Below are positions 41,636 through 51,084 of a stretch of 64,000 bases of DNA, one piece after another; position 1 is the stretch's first letter; each line of letters begins with the position of its first letter. The translations under genes were made by a program, and so were the position numbers. The stretch comes from Ponticaulis profundi (lineage in GTDB: Bacteria; Pseudomonadota; Alphaproteobacteria; Caulobacterales; Hyphomonadaceae), in the NCBI RefSeq assembly GCF_042659465.1, contig NZ_JBHSSW010000005.1, forward strand, positions 124,001 to 188,000, in the 5' to 3' direction. Below the pieces are notes generated by a model. That model searched no databases and was not told where the DNA came from. It was given only the letters and a program-made list of their open reading frames with translations.

Positions 41636-43066
41636 ATGACTGACTCACTCGATCCCGAAGACTGGCAGGGTTTTCGCAAACGTGCGCACGCCATGCTGGA
41701 CGCTGCGCTGGATCGCATGGAAACCTATCGGGAAGGCCGCGTCTGGAATCCACCGGAAGACACGCTGAAAGTTTTTCATGCGCCAGACCAGAAAGCAAGC
41801 GGCGCTGAAGCGACCGATGCAGCATTGCAGGAATTGTTCAGCTATGGCGTCGGCAATACCCATCCGCGCTTCTTTGGCTGGGTACATGGCGCAGGCACAC
41901 CTGCCAATCTGATGGCGGACATCACCGCGGCGACACTGAATGCCAATTGTGGCGGGCGGAACCATGCCGCGATCGAGCTTGAAAAGCGCCTGATCGACTG
42001 GTGCCTTGCGCAGTTCAATTTCCCAAAAAGCGGCAGCGGCCTCATCACAACCGGCACCAGCATGGCCACAGTCATTGCCCTGAAAGCCGCGCGCGACCAT
42101 GCACTTGATTTCGAAAGCCGCAATCAGGGTCTGAAAGACCTGCCCAAACTGACGGGTTATACATCTGAAGGCGCACACAATTGCATTGCTCGCGCCTTTG
42201 ACCTGTTGGGGCTTGGCAGCATAGCATTGCGCAAAGTGCCCATCGATCAGAATGGGCAGATGGACACGAATGCGCTCAGGGCAGCCATTCATGACGATCG
42301 AAAGGCCGGATACACGCCGTTTCTGATCTGCGCGACAGCAGGCACTGTCAATACGGGGTCGATTGATCCGCTCGATGAAGCCGGACAGATCGCGCGCGCT
42401 GAAGGCATCTGGTTCCATGTCGATGCCGCCTTTGCTGCTGCACTCCAGTTTTCCGATGCGCATCGAGGCAAACTGGCCGGCATCGAGAAAGCGCACTCGC
42501 TGGCCTTTGATTTTCATAAGTGGATGCAAGTCAATTATGATGCGGGCTGTGTGCTGATCCGAAATGGCGACTCGCATCGTCGAAGCTTTTCTGATCGTCC
42601 GGATTATCTCTCACCCATGACGCGCGGCCTCGCAGCAGGCAATCCATGGCCGGTCGAGTATGGTCCTGAACTGTCACGTGGCTTCCGCGCCCTGAAAGTG
42701 TGGGCACAATTGCACGAGTTCGGCACAGAGGAACTTGCCGCCGTCGTTGAACGCAATATCTCGCAGGCGGCATATCTCGCAGAGCGCGTCCGCAAGGCGC
42801 CAGAGCTGGAACTGCTTTCCTATGCCGGCCTCAACATTTGCTGTTTCCGCTTCGACGCGTCCGGAAAAACCGGCCAGGAAGCAGATGCGATGACCGAGGA
42901 GATCGTAACGCGCCTTCAGGAAGAAGGGACTGCCGCACCGTCTACGACCCGGATTGATGGCAAACTGGCCATTCGGGTGAACATCACCAACCATCGTACA
43001 CAAATGTCTGACATTGACGTTCTGGTCGATGGAGTTCTGGAGATCGGGCGCGAATTACAAGGCTAA
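41636..43066 (+). CDS. PLP-dependent group II amino acid decarboxylase (aromatic type)
   Basis: 476 residues. THPRFFGWVHGAGTPANLMA, the PLP-binding Lys in FDFHKWMQVNYDAG and VDAAFAAALQF are typical of aromatic-L-amino-acid/tyrosine/tryptophan decarboxylases. The substrate cannot be read off. Divergent from divL, from which it may share the CtrA-controlled promoter region. Confidence 0.88.
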   Translation: MTDSLDPEDWQGFRKRAHAMLDAALDRMETYREGRVWNPPEDTLKVFHAPDQKASGAEATDAALQELFSYGVGNTHPRFFGWVHGAGTPANLMADITAATLNANCGGRNHAAIELEKRLIDWCLAQFNFPKSGSGLITTGTSMATVIALKAARDHALDFESRNQGLKDLPKLTGYTSEGAHNCIARAFDLLGLGSIALRKVPIDQNGQMDTNALRAAIHDDRKAGYTPFLICATAGTVNTGSIDPLDEAGQIARAEGIWFHVDAAFAAALQFSDAHRGKLAGIEKAHSLAFDFHKWMQVNYDAGCVLIRNGDSHRRSFSDRPDYLSPMTRGLAAGNPWPVEYGPELSRGFRALKVWAQLHEFGTEELAAVVERNISQAAYLAERVRKAPELELLSYAGLNICCFRFDASGKTGQEADAMTEEIVTRLQEEGTAAPSTTRIDGKLAIRVNITNHRTQMSDIDVLVDGVLEIGRELQG

Positions 43067-43137
43067 GGCGTCGAAACAAGCACCGGAACCCGGGGGCGTA
43101 GGCCGGCGTTTGAAAACGAACGGATTGGGAGGACACC

Positions 43138-43893
43138 ATGAAAGCTGCTCTTACGACCATTTCAGCACTCGCGCTTGTCGGCGCGCTGCAGGCCTGCAGC
43201 CCGACAAAAACAGATATGTCGGATCAAGCGAAAAATGAGACGTCTGAACCTAACCCAGCCACCACTCCCACGACGCGCCCGCTGAGCCTTTCTGACGACA
43301 ACGCAGTCCTTTACGATTGCGCAGGCAGTGAGGTCGCAACAGAGTATCGCAATGCCGAAGATGACATCCTCGTTGAGCTGGACGGCGTGGTCTATGCGTT
43401 GCCACCGGCCATCTCGGCGTCCGGTGCCCGCTATGAGGGCGCCACAGATCTCGGAACCCTGGAGTTCTGGGACAATGGTCAGGAAGCTCTTCTGACCATT
43501 GGAGAGGGCGAAACGATCAACTGCACCCGACTGGATAGCACCACAACCGGAAATGACATGTCGACCGAACTCACGGGCAAAACCTGGCTGGTAGAGGACC
43601 TCAACACGGCCGGCGTCATCGACATCGCTCAAACCACGCTCATCTTCTCACCGGATGGGCGCATCTCCGGCTCAACTGGATGCAACCAGTACACCGGCAG
43701 CTATGACATTGAGGGTGATGACATCATTTTCAGTCAGATCGCGACAACGCGAAAAGCCTGCCCGGAAGCCCTGATGAAACAGGAGCAGACCTTTCTGACG
43801 GTGATCGAGACGCCTTTGCGCCTCGAATTCAATGAGAATGGTGCGCTGCTTCTGAGTGGCCCAGACAGATCGCTTCGCGCTCTTCCGCTATAA
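43138..43893 (+). CDS. Lipoprotein with MliC-like and META (HslJ) domains
   Basis: 251 residues. Lipobox ALQAC; a low-complexity linker (25-50); an MliC-like domain (about 55-130; LYDCAGSEVATEY and YALPPAISASGARYEG), the fold of lysozyme inhibitors; then a META domain (GKTWLVEDLNTAGVID, GSTGCNQYTGSYDIEGDDI). The combination occurs in periplasmic stress lipoproteins. Lysozyme inhibition is possible but unproved. Confidence 0.87.
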   Translation: MKAALTTISALALVGALQACSPTKTDMSDQAKNETSEPNPATTPTTRPLSLSDDNAVLYDCAGSEVATEYRNAEDDILVELDGVVYALPPAISASGARYEGATDLGTLEFWDNGQEALLTIGEGETINCTRLDSTTTGNDMSTELTGKTWLVEDLNTAGVIDIAQTTLIFSPDGRISGSTGCNQYTGSYDIEGDDIIFSQIATTRKACPEALMKQEQTFLTVIETPLRLEFNENGALLLSGPDRSLRALPL

Positions 43894-43983
43894 GCAAGCG
43901 GGCGGAGCACGCGTCAGATTTATTTGTTTCACAAAAGTGTCATACTATGGACATGCGGGCTGATCATATTTATCTGCCCGTAG

Positions 43984-44739
43984 ATGCAACACTTTTTCCG
44001 ATCCGTCTCGGCTTCGTTGTTTGGCTTTTTCATCTGCATGCTGATGTTTGCAGAGCGGGCGGATGCACAGGCCACGTCGAGCGTCTCAGGACCAAACCTC
44101 ACGGCGGATGACGACGCTGCAGAATACCGGATCGGCTTTGCTGAGGTATCGGGCCCGGAAGGCGGTTGGGCGATCGAACAACGCCTGTCTCTTCAGAACG
44201 CCATCTCAGACCGGTTTCGCATACGCGGAATCCTGCAACTGCGGAAAGCCCCAGGTGAAGGCACCGAATTTTCGCATGTTGAAGCTGACTTTCTCTGGCA
44301 ACATCAAAAGAAGACAACGGCTGGCTATGCCAGTGCCATACGACTTGATGTGCGCGCAACGGAAGGCAACAGACCGAACCGTGTCGGTCTGAACTGGCTG
44401 AACCAGATTGATTTTGCAGAAGACTGGCGCGCGCGCGGCATGCTGAGCGTCGACCGAGAGTTTGGCCCAAATGCATCTGATGGCGCCATTCTGGAAGCGC
44501 GGGCGAATATTTCCCGCAAGATCGGTGATCGCCAGCGGATCAGCCTCGATAGCTATCACAAATTCGGCAACACCGATGGCGGTCTGGGCAGTTTTGATGA
44601 TCAGGAACACCTGATCGGTCCAACGCTTTCACATAGCCTGACGGACGACTGGGATCTGACCGTTGGAGCGCTGGCTGGCATCTCAGAATCCGCACCGGAC
44701 ACTGTGCTGCAATTCCGTCTGGCCCGCAGCCTCAACTAG
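43984..44739 (+). CDS. Exported beta-barrel-like protein of unknown function
   Basis: 251 residues with a signal peptide (cleavage near ADA-QATS). Alternating hydrophobic patterns and a C-terminal LQFRLARSLN strand suggest an outer-membrane barrel. I recognise no named family. It has no clear ribosome site and is followed 47 bases later by the convergent PAN-domain regulator. Confidence 0.68.
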   Translation: MQHFFRSVSASLFGFFICMLMFAERADAQATSSVSGPNLTADDDAAEYRIGFAEVSGPEGGWAIEQRLSLQNAISDRFRIRGILQLRKAPGEGTEFSHVEADFLWQHQKKTTAGYASAIRLDVRATEGNRPNRVGLNWLNQIDFAEDWRARGMLSVDREFGPNASDGAILEARANISRKIGDRQRISLDSYHKFGNTDGGLGSFDDQEHLIGPTLSHSLTDDWDLTVGALAGISESAPDTVLQFRLARSLN

Positions 44740-44786
44740 CTCAGAGGCACGGACACTCCAGCTCATATGCGCGCGAGTAGAGCCCT

Positions 44787-45515
44787 TCACTGCGTCCCCG
44801 GTCGTTTGCGGGCGTAATGGTCATAGGGATTGCCGGGGTAATCCGTCCTCAACCCACCGACCTCTTCTGCCGTCGCGTTCGACAGGTCACAATTGTTGAC
44901 CTTTTTGTAGAAATCAAAGCTCCGACATTCGATTTCTGTCGCTTCCAGACAGGCTTTCATGCAGCCCTTCAATGAACCTGGGGTCATGAAAATATCATTA
45001 TAGCCGCTGATCGCGGCATCCGGCACTTTCTCGAAATGACGCGCCACCTGCCAGAAGGGCAGCCAGAACGCCAGAAACCAGATCAGTCCAGCGGCCAGCG
45101 CGATAACAGCGCCACCGGCAACCAACTGAAGCCAGAGGCGGCGCAGAACCAATGCCGCACGATAGAAGAAACCGGTTTCTTCCAATGGCGGCGCATCAAC
45201 CGTCACATGACCGACAAACTGGACTCCAACATTCGGAAGGGTCCGGATCAGTCGCTGCTCCTGACCATTGTCACCAATCGCAGAACGCGCCGCCCGTAAG
45301 CGACTGGCAAGAGAAGCATCCGATACGATGCGACCGTTCCAGATCTCCTGATTAATCTCGTCTTTGGTGACGACACGGTCTGCATTCTGGACAAGCAGGG
45401 CGAGCAGTCGGATGACCTGCGGTTCGAGCCGAATGCTTTCTCCCTGCCGGAACAGCTGCAAACGAGTCGCATTCAGCGCGAAATCCTCAAAATGATAGAT
45501 TGTCTGTTTCGCCAT
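44787..45515 (-). CDS. Membrane-bound winged-helix regulator with periplasmic PAN/Apple domain
   Basis: 242 residues. Residues 1-105 are a CadC/ToxR winged helix (EDFALNATRLQLFRQGESIR, ASRLRAARSAIGDNGQ, LIRTLPNVGVQFVG). One membrane helix follows at about 127-152. The periplasmic part (about 157-242) is a PAN/Apple-like domain with four Cys (CMKAC, EC, NC) and the closing GGLRTDYPGNPYDHYA. The same domain opens the secreted protein encoded divergently. It has no kinase or receiver, so DNA binding is probably controlled through the membrane. I know of no characterised ToxR-type regulator with a PAN sensor. Confidence 0.88.
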   Translation of the reverse strand: MAKQTIYHFEDFALNATRLQLFRQGESIRLEPQVIRLLALLVQNADRVVTKDEINQEIWNGRIVSDASLASRLRAARSAIGDNGQEQRLIRTLPNVGVQFVGHVTVDAPPLEETGFFYRAALVLRRLWLQLVAGGAVIALAAGLIWFLAFWLPFWQVARHFEKVPDAAISGYNDIFMTPGSLKGCMKACLEATEIECRSFDFYKKVNNCDLSNATAEEVGGLRTDYPGNPYDHYARKRPGTQ

Positions 45516-45785
45516 CTACGCCCGTCCACCCGAACTTCGGATTAACCTGAATTAAAATGGCGAACAAGAAGCATGCTGGAAGCCGAACTGCTATTTCGGT
45601 GCAATGGTCTGTTTCTCATCAGATAAATGCGCAGTTTCAGGCCCCTTCATGCCGTCTTCATATATCTTCATTCGGAGGTATCGCGCAGTTGTGCAGTGGT
45701 TCTCGGGTGTGTTGGGGGGACGCACGTAGAGGACCGCCTCAGACATGCCGCCCCCAGCGGATGCGAAGATGACTGAGGAAACCCA
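45516..45785. promoter_or_regulatory. Divergent control region of the PAN-domain pair
   Basis: 270 bases shared by the two genes. Two palindromes with arms CCGAA/TTCGG are visible: CCGAACTTCGG at 45530-45540 and CCGAA-N7-TTCGG at 45583-45599. They are the best operator candidates for the regulator. A near-CtrA motif TTAA-N6-TTAA lies at 45542-45555 but has the wrong spacing. Confidence 0.5.
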
Positions 45786-48140
45786 ATGCGACTTTTCAGG
45801 ACCAAGCGATCGAGACTAATCGGCCTGTTGCTCAGCTCCCTTGCCGGAGCGGCACTGACTGGAGCGGCCAACGCCCAGACGGAATACTTCACCTCAACGC
45901 CCAACGCCGCCATTTCAGGTCACAACAATAAGAGCCTGGAAGACGTGTCTGCGCTGGAGTGCATGCGAGCCTGCATCAATGAACGCGGCTTCAAATGCGT
46001 GTCGTTCGATTACAACAAGAACGAAATGAAATGCGATCTGTCAGACAAACGCGCGACGGATGTTGGCGGCCTTAAAACCGACTATCCCGGCAACCCTTAT
46101 GATCACTACGCACTGAAAGACATCATTGAACAACAGACATCGACGCCGCGTGGTGACAGCAATTTGCCGCCATCGCTGGGCTGGTCAACACCGACCCCGA
46201 ACATTGTGGCATCCGTGTCTGCCATCTCAGGTCCGGAATCAGCCGTGATCAACACAAGTCTTCGGGGCTTTGTTGATAAGTATGGCGAGGGCGTTCACAT
46301 CGGAGACCATGTTCAGGGCATGACCATGACGGCATCTGGCCGGATCGTCCTGTCGATCTCACGCCAACTGACCGGCCTGAACGGCTGTGGCGGCGTGCTG
46401 GCATATTCAAACGTGTACAATCCAGCGACCGACAATGACCTGACCTGGACGTTCTATTGCAGCGGTCTCGATGCGCACCCAAGCGCCCTTCAGGCATCTG
46501 GTGACGTGGTCGCCGTTGGCTCCTCGCCAGGCATCAGCTTCTTCCATCTACCTCCACGCGGAGAGATCACCCGGCTCTCCCATCTGGATCTAGATGGGGC
46601 ATCCACATCAATCGGCTTCACCTACAATCCAGCCGATCGACGTTATTACACCATCAATGCCGCCGGAAGCACGACGCCCGTCGCACGACCGGCCACGGTG
46701 TGCCGCTCACTCCCGAATGTGTCTCTGTTTGACAGCAGCACACAGATCGATGCGGGCGGATGCCGCTCCATGACGATCTATGCTTCTGGCCAGGGCACAA
46801 ACCTGATCGCGCAATCCAACGGTTCGCTCTATGTCGTTTCGGCCTTCAGCACGGATGATTTCTGGCCCGACGAGGATCGCACATCGAGCGAAATCGAGAA
46901 GGCTGCGAACTATTCAGTTACCTGTGCGGATGATGGTTTTATCTCCCTCTTCAAGAGCGGCGAAAGAACCCCGTATGAAGATGTTGTTGTCCTAACGAAG
47001 GTCGACTTTGACGCCGGTCGGGCCACGGTGATCAAAAACGTGGACGCCGGACGGACCCAATCCGTTCAGACCTGTGTGCATGATCGCCCGGCGTTTCGTT
47101 TCGGTGGAGGTGTGGTAACCCTGAAAAATCAGGAAACCTATGCATTCTGGTCAGGCCGCTTCCTGACACCTTTGCCGGTGGCAAGACTTTTTGAAGACCA
47201 GAAAGTCGGTCTGAACAACGACTCCTTCGAGTTTGCGATCCAGCGTCTTCCAGCAACCAGCTCACCAGAGCGTAACTATTCGGTTGGAATCGATTGTCAG
47301 GTGGATGACATCAGCAATGAAGGCACAAGCGGAACAATCACAGCAACCTTCTATGACAAGACCGGCATGCAGATTGGAACGGGCTCTGTCAGCGACATTG
47401 CCGACGGTTTGCTTGGCTGCGCGCGCGTTCGCGATATCGAAATTGCCGCCAAGACTCGCGGCGATGCCGAGACCGTCAAAATCAGCACCAATTCCAGTGA
47501 CGCGTTCATGGTCGACCAGATCAAGCTATACCGGGAAGGTGAGCTTGTTCGGACCTATGGCGCCAATAATGACAAGGGATGGTGCCTCTCGACCGAAGCA
47601 TCCGATGGGAATGTAAACTGGAAATATGCCGCTGATGGTGTTTGCGTCGACTGGCATATGTGGAGCTATTCCGGCCAGTCCATCCCAAATTTGCCCTATG
47701 ACCTGGCCAAAGCGAGACTTGGCACGACAAACACGCCCAGCGTCCGCTATCGTTTCGACATTCAGTGCGACATCACAGGTGTTGAAAACGAAGGCACCAC
47801 CTCAAAACTCACGGCGATCATGTATGATGCAAATGGCCGCGAGATCGGACGTGGGTCGCACCAGAAAGATACGAATAACTTTGTCGGAAACTGCACCGAC
47901 ATCGATTTCGAGGTCATCACGACCGGCAAAGCCAGCAAATATCGCATTATGACCGACGGCAGTGACGCCGCCCTGCTCGACCAGATTTATCTTTATGAGA
48001 ATGGCAAGGAAGTCGATGTCGAAGGAGTGAAGAACAAATCCGGCTGGTGCCTGTCGACCGAGGAATCTGATGCTCATGGCAACTGGCAGGGCTTCACGCA
48101 TCTCGACACATGTCGCCCGTACTGGGACTTCGATCTCTGA
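45786..48140 (+). CDS. Large secreted protein: PAN/Apple domain, beta-rich middle, two C-terminal repeats
   Basis: 784 residues with a signal peptide (cleavage near ANA-QTEY). Residues about 32-115 are a PAN/Apple domain (CMRAC, KC, KC; ending GGLKTDYPGNPYDHYA) nearly identical to the sensor of the adjacent regulator. The middle (about 140-490) is beta-rich and Cys-containing, perhaps a propeller. Residues about 496-640 and 653-784 are two related repeats, each with (V/F)xIxCxx(D/T)xxxNEGT and a closing GWCLSTE motif. PAN domains bind protein or carbohydrate. GAGGAA precedes the ATG. I do not recognise the whole protein. Confidence 0.85.
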   Translation: MRLFRTKRSRLIGLLLSSLAGAALTGAANAQTEYFTSTPNAAISGHNNKSLEDVSALECMRACINERGFKCVSFDYNKNEMKCDLSDKRATDVGGLKTDYPGNPYDHYALKDIIEQQTSTPRGDSNLPPSLGWSTPTPNIVASVSAISGPESAVINTSLRGFVDKYGEGVHIGDHVQGMTMTASGRIVLSISRQLTGLNGCGGVLAYSNVYNPATDNDLTWTFYCSGLDAHPSALQASGDVVAVGSSPGISFFHLPPRGEITRLSHLDLDGASTSIGFTYNPADRRYYTINAAGSTTPVARPATVCRSLPNVSLFDSSTQIDAGGCRSMTIYASGQGTNLIAQSNGSLYVVSAFSTDDFWPDEDRTSSEIEKAANYSVTCADDGFISLFKSGERTPYEDVVVLTKVDFDAGRATVIKNVDAGRTQSVQTCVHDRPAFRFGGGVVTLKNQETYAFWSGRFLTPLPVARLFEDQKVGLNNDSFEFAIQRLPATSSPERNYSVGIDCQVDDISNEGTSGTITATFYDKTGMQIGTGSVSDIADGLLGCARVRDIEIAAKTRGDAETVKISTNSSDAFMVDQIKLYREGELVRTYGANNDKGWCLSTEASDGNVNWKYAADGVCVDWHMWSYSGQSIPNLPYDLAKARLGTTNTPSVRYRFDIQCDITGVENEGTTSKLTAIMYDANGREIGRGSHQKDTNNFVGNCTDIDFEVITTGKASKYRIMTDGSDAALLDQIYLYENGKEVDVEGVKNKSGWCLSTEESDAHGNWQGFTHLDTCRPYWDFDL

Positions 48141-48174
48141 GGCATTCGGTTCCCCAATCCGATGCTCAAAAAAG

Positions 48175-48205
48175 AAGAGCGCCGTTTCGCAACGGCGCTC
48201 TTTGC
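48175..48205. terminator. Bidirectional terminator between the PAN protein gene and ahcY
   Basis: AAGAGCGCCGTT, 4-base loop, AACGGCGCTCTT. T follows on the plus strand and A-rich sequence precedes it, giving a U-run for the minus transcript too. Confidence 0.88.
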
Positions 48206-48228
48206 TTGTCTGGCCGAGGCCGGAAACC

Positions 48229-49623
48229 TTAGTAGCGGTAGTGCTCTGGCTTGAATGGGCCTTCCGGTGACACACCGATATAAGCGGCCTGAACCGGGTC
48301 GAGCTTTGTCAGTTCCACGCCCAGCTTGTCGAGGTGGAGCGCAGCCACTTTCTCGTCGAGCTCTTTCGGGAGAACATACACTTCGTTCTTGTACTGCTCG
48401 CCCTTGGTGAACAGCTCGATCTGAGCCAGCGTCTGGTTGGTGAAAGATGCGGACATCACGAAAGACGGGTGACCGGTTGCGTTACCAAGATTCACAAGAC
48501 GACCTTCTGAGAGAAGGATGATACGCTTGCCATCCGGGAACTCGATCATGTCGACCTGAGGCTTGATGTTTGTCCATTTGTAGTTTCGCAGCGCTTCGAC
48601 CTGAATTTCATTGTCGAAGTGACCGATGTTACAAACGATCGCCATGTCTTTCATCTGACGCATATGGTCGATCTTGATGATGTCGCGATTGCCGGTGCAG
48701 GTAACGAAAATGTCCGCACGTGGCAGGGCGTTTTCAAGCGTCTTGACTTCAAAGCCATCCATAGCGGCCTGCAAAGCGCAGATCGGATCGGCTTCAGACA
48801 CGATCACGCGCGCGCCAGAACCTGAAAGAGATGCCGCAGAGCCTTTGCCCACATCACCATAACCGGCAACGAACGCGACCTTACCAGCCATCATGACGTC
48901 TGTACCGCGACGGATCGCATCAACGAGCGATTCCTTACAGCCATATTTGTTGTCGAATTTCGACTTGGTGACGGAGTCGTTCACATTGATAGCAGGGAAA
49001 GGCAGCTGGCCTTTCTTCATCAGCTGATAGAGACGATTCACGCCTGTCGTTGTTTCTTCCGTCACACCCTGAATGGCGTCACGCTGCTTGGTAAAGAAGC
49101 CAGGGCTGGCGGCCATGCGCTTCTTGATCTGCGCGAACAACACTTCTTCTTCTTCAGAGCCCGGGTTGGACAAAACGTCTTCGCCAGCTTCTGCGCGCGC
49201 GCCCAGCAAAATGTACATGGTCGCGTCGCCGCCATCATCGAGGATCATGTTGGCTTGCTGATCATTTGGCCACAGGAAGATGCGGTCCGCGAAATCCCAG
49301 TATTCTTCGAGAGTCTCACCCTTGTGAGCAAAAACCGGGGTCCCATTGTCAGCAATCGCAGCCGCAGCATGATCCTGTGTGGAATAGATATTACAGCTCG
49401 CCCAGCGCACTTCCGCACCCAGTGCTTCGAGCGTCTGGATCAGCACAGCTGTCTGAATGGTCATGTGAAGCGAACCAGCAATGCGTGCGCCTTTCAGCGG
49501 CTGGCTGGCACCAAATTCTTCGCGTGCGGCCATCAGGCCGGGCATTTCGGTTTCAGCGATTTCGATTTCCTTGCGGCCGTAATCGGCAAGCGAAATATCG
49601 CGAACAGCGTAATCTTGTGACAT
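48229..49623 (-). CDS. ahcY: Adenosylhomocysteinase
   Basis: 464 residues, the bacterial length with the extra internal segment. MPGLMAAREEFGASQPLKGA, NAD loop GYGDVGKGSAASLSGSGARV and the C-terminal KPEHYRY are diagnostic. It hydrolyses S-adenosylhomocysteine to adenosine and homocysteine. ahcY beside the HPr/EIIA/chvG/chvI cluster is a conserved alphaproteobacterial arrangement. AAAGGG precedes the ATG. No recognisable SAH or SAM riboswitch was seen upstream. Confidence 0.97.
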   Translation of the reverse strand: MSQDYAVRDISLADYGRKEIEIAETEMPGLMAAREEFGASQPLKGARIAGSLHMTIQTAVLIQTLEALGAEVRWASCNIYSTQDHAAAAIADNGTPVFAHKGETLEEYWDFADRIFLWPNDQQANMILDDGGDATMYILLGARAEAGEDVLSNPGSEEEEVLFAQIKKRMAASPGFFTKQRDAIQGVTEETTTGVNRLYQLMKKGQLPFPAINVNDSVTKSKFDNKYGCKESLVDAIRRGTDVMMAGKVAFVAGYGDVGKGSAASLSGSGARVIVSEADPICALQAAMDGFEVKTLENALPRADIFVTCTGNRDIIKIDHMRQMKDMAIVCNIGHFDNEIQVEALRNYKWTNIKPQVDMIEFPDGKRIILLSEGRLVNLGNATGHPSFVMSASFTNQTLAQIELFTKGEQYKNEVYVLPKELDEKVAALHLDKLGVELTKLDPVQAAYIGVSPEGPFKPEHYRY

Positions 49624-49811
49624 GGGAAGTCCCTTTAAATCTCATCGGGCGACATTGGCGCCGCTTATAGCCCAATCTTGTTTCGCATTAAACCATATAA
49701 AGATAAGTTTATATCTGATCTGCAGCTTACAAATCACCAAGCTGCCATCTTCTGTTTCCCCTGCGGCGATTTCCTGTCTAAACTCTTCGGCAGAATACAA
49801 AGGATGTTTCG

Positions 49812-50381
49812 ATGATCAGATCGCATTCCGCAAAATTGTCCGGCCTCATTGCTGCCGCCAGCCTGCTCGCTGCGCCCATTTTGCACGCGAGCGCACAAGA
49901 GCGACTGCCATTTCGCGGAAATGGTCCGGAAGGCGAACATTTCGCCGGGGCCCGTTATGTGAAGCCGGGCGCTTTGCTGTTGGCGAGCTTTGACGCAGAT
50001 CACGATCTGGAAATTACGCCGACCGAAATCGAAACAGGCGCGCGAATTGCCTTCGCCGTCGCTGACGAAGATGGCAATGGATATCTGACGCCGATTGAAC
50101 AGCGCAACTGGGCTGCCCGTCTGACCAGCCATGATGACATTCTTGGCAATCCAAGCCTGTTTGCACCGGTGACACCCGGCATGGTGCTGGAGGACGAATT
50201 TGTTCGCGGACTGGAAATCTTCGCTCAACGCTTCGAAAATTCCGAAGGCGCGATCCTGTTCTCAGCCCTGACCTTTGAGCCGGATCAGGGACGCCGCGAT
50301 GATAACCGTCCAGATGATGATCTCGAACGTCTGCGACGCCCGACCATCACGGAGCGACCGCAAAGCACGCCTTATCGCTGA
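49812..50381 (+). CDS. Exported EF-hand protein
   Basis: 189 residues with a signal peptide (cleavage near ASA-QERL). Two EF-hand loops, DADHDLEITPTE and DEDGNGYLTPIE (about 57-100), indicate calcium binding in the periplasm. The C-terminus is Asp/Arg-rich. AAAGGA precedes the ATG. It interrupts the usual HPr-ahcY neighbourhood on the opposite strand. Confidence 0.87.
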   Translation: MIRSHSAKLSGLIAAASLLAAPILHASAQERLPFRGNGPEGEHFAGARYVKPGALLLASFDADHDLEITPTEIETGARIAFAVADEDGNGYLTPIEQRNWAARLTSHDDILGNPSLFAPVTPGMVLEDEFVRGLEIFAQRFENSEGAILFSALTFEPDQGRRDDNRPDDDLERLRRPTITERPQSTPYR

Positions 50382-50402
50382 GTCTAAAGGAAACCAGGCC
50401 AG

Positions 50403-50675
50403 CTACTCGTCTTCACCGAACCGGTCGACGACGAGTGCTTCCAGAGCCGAAACCGCATCGCTTTCATCGGTCCCGTTTGCTGAGATTTCAATCGTGCTGC
50501 CTTTGCTGGCCGCAAGCGTGAGCAGCTCCATGATCGACTTGCCATCGGCCTCAATGCCTTCACGGCTTACAAGCACGGCACTGTCATATTGTTGAGCCAG
50601 TCGGGAAAACGCGGCCGATGCTCTGGCATGCAGTCCGCGTTGATTGACGATTTCTACTCTACTCGAACACGCCAT
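50403..50675 (-). CDS. ptsH: Phosphocarrier protein HPr (NPr type)
   Basis: 90 residues. The phosphorylated His is His16 in NQRGLHARAS; the regulatory Ser is present as Ser47 in DGKSIMELL. It carries phosphate from EI-Ntr to EIIA proteins; it has no sugar permease here. It is seven bases behind the EIIA gene. Ser47 is the site HprK would phosphorylate, but no hprK is present at this locus. Confidence 0.95.
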   Translation of the reverse strand: MACSSRVEIVNQRGLHARASAAFSRLAQQYDSAVLVSREGIEADGKSIMELLTLAASKGSTIEISANGTDESDAVSALEALVVDRFGEDE

Positions 50676-50682
50676 CGGATCG

Positions 50683-51084
50683 TCAGGACTTCACCAGAAG
50701 CTTCGAGGCGATCGAAATATATTTGCGCCCGGCTTCCTGAGCCGCCTCTGCCGCTTCGGCAAGCGTTGAGGACTCACGCACCTCTGATAATTTGATCAGC
50801 ATGGGCAGGTTCACACCTGCGATCACCTCGATCTTGCCCTGCCCCATCACCGAAATCGCCAGATTGGAAGGCGTACCGCCAAACATGTCTGTCAGAATGA
50901 TGACACCATCGCCATCATCACAGCCCTGTGCGGTTTCGAGGATCTGAGTACGGCGGGCATCCATGTCATCGTCCGGCTCGATCGATATGGAACGAAAACG
51001 ACGTTGTTCGCCAACGACATGCTCTGTCGCTGCGACGAGTTCTCGCGCCAACTTGCCGTGACTGACAACGACAACACCAATCAT
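50683..51084 (-). CDS. PTS EIIA component, mannose type
   Basis: 133 residues from the ATG at 51084, with GAGG six bases upstream; longer frames add poorly conserved sequence. The phospho-His is His9 in VVVSHGKLA, followed by VIILTDMFGGTPSNLAI. It is the EIIA-Man of the alphaproteobacterial regulatory PTS, without its own permease. Operon with HPr. Confidence 0.93.
   Translation of the reverse strand: MIGVVVVSHGKLARELVAATEHVVGEQRRFRSISIEPDDDMDARRTQILETAQGCDDGDGVIILTDMFGGTPSNLAISVMGQGKIEVIAGVNLPMLIKLSEVRESSTLAEAAEAAQEAGRKYISIASKLLVKS

Noticed and set aside
45542..45555. CtrA box in the PAN divergon
   Set aside because: TTAA-N6-TTAA has the wrong spacing by one base.
49624..49811. SAH or SAM riboswitch before ahcY
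   Set aside because: No recognisable conserved core or pseudoknot arms in the 5' leader.
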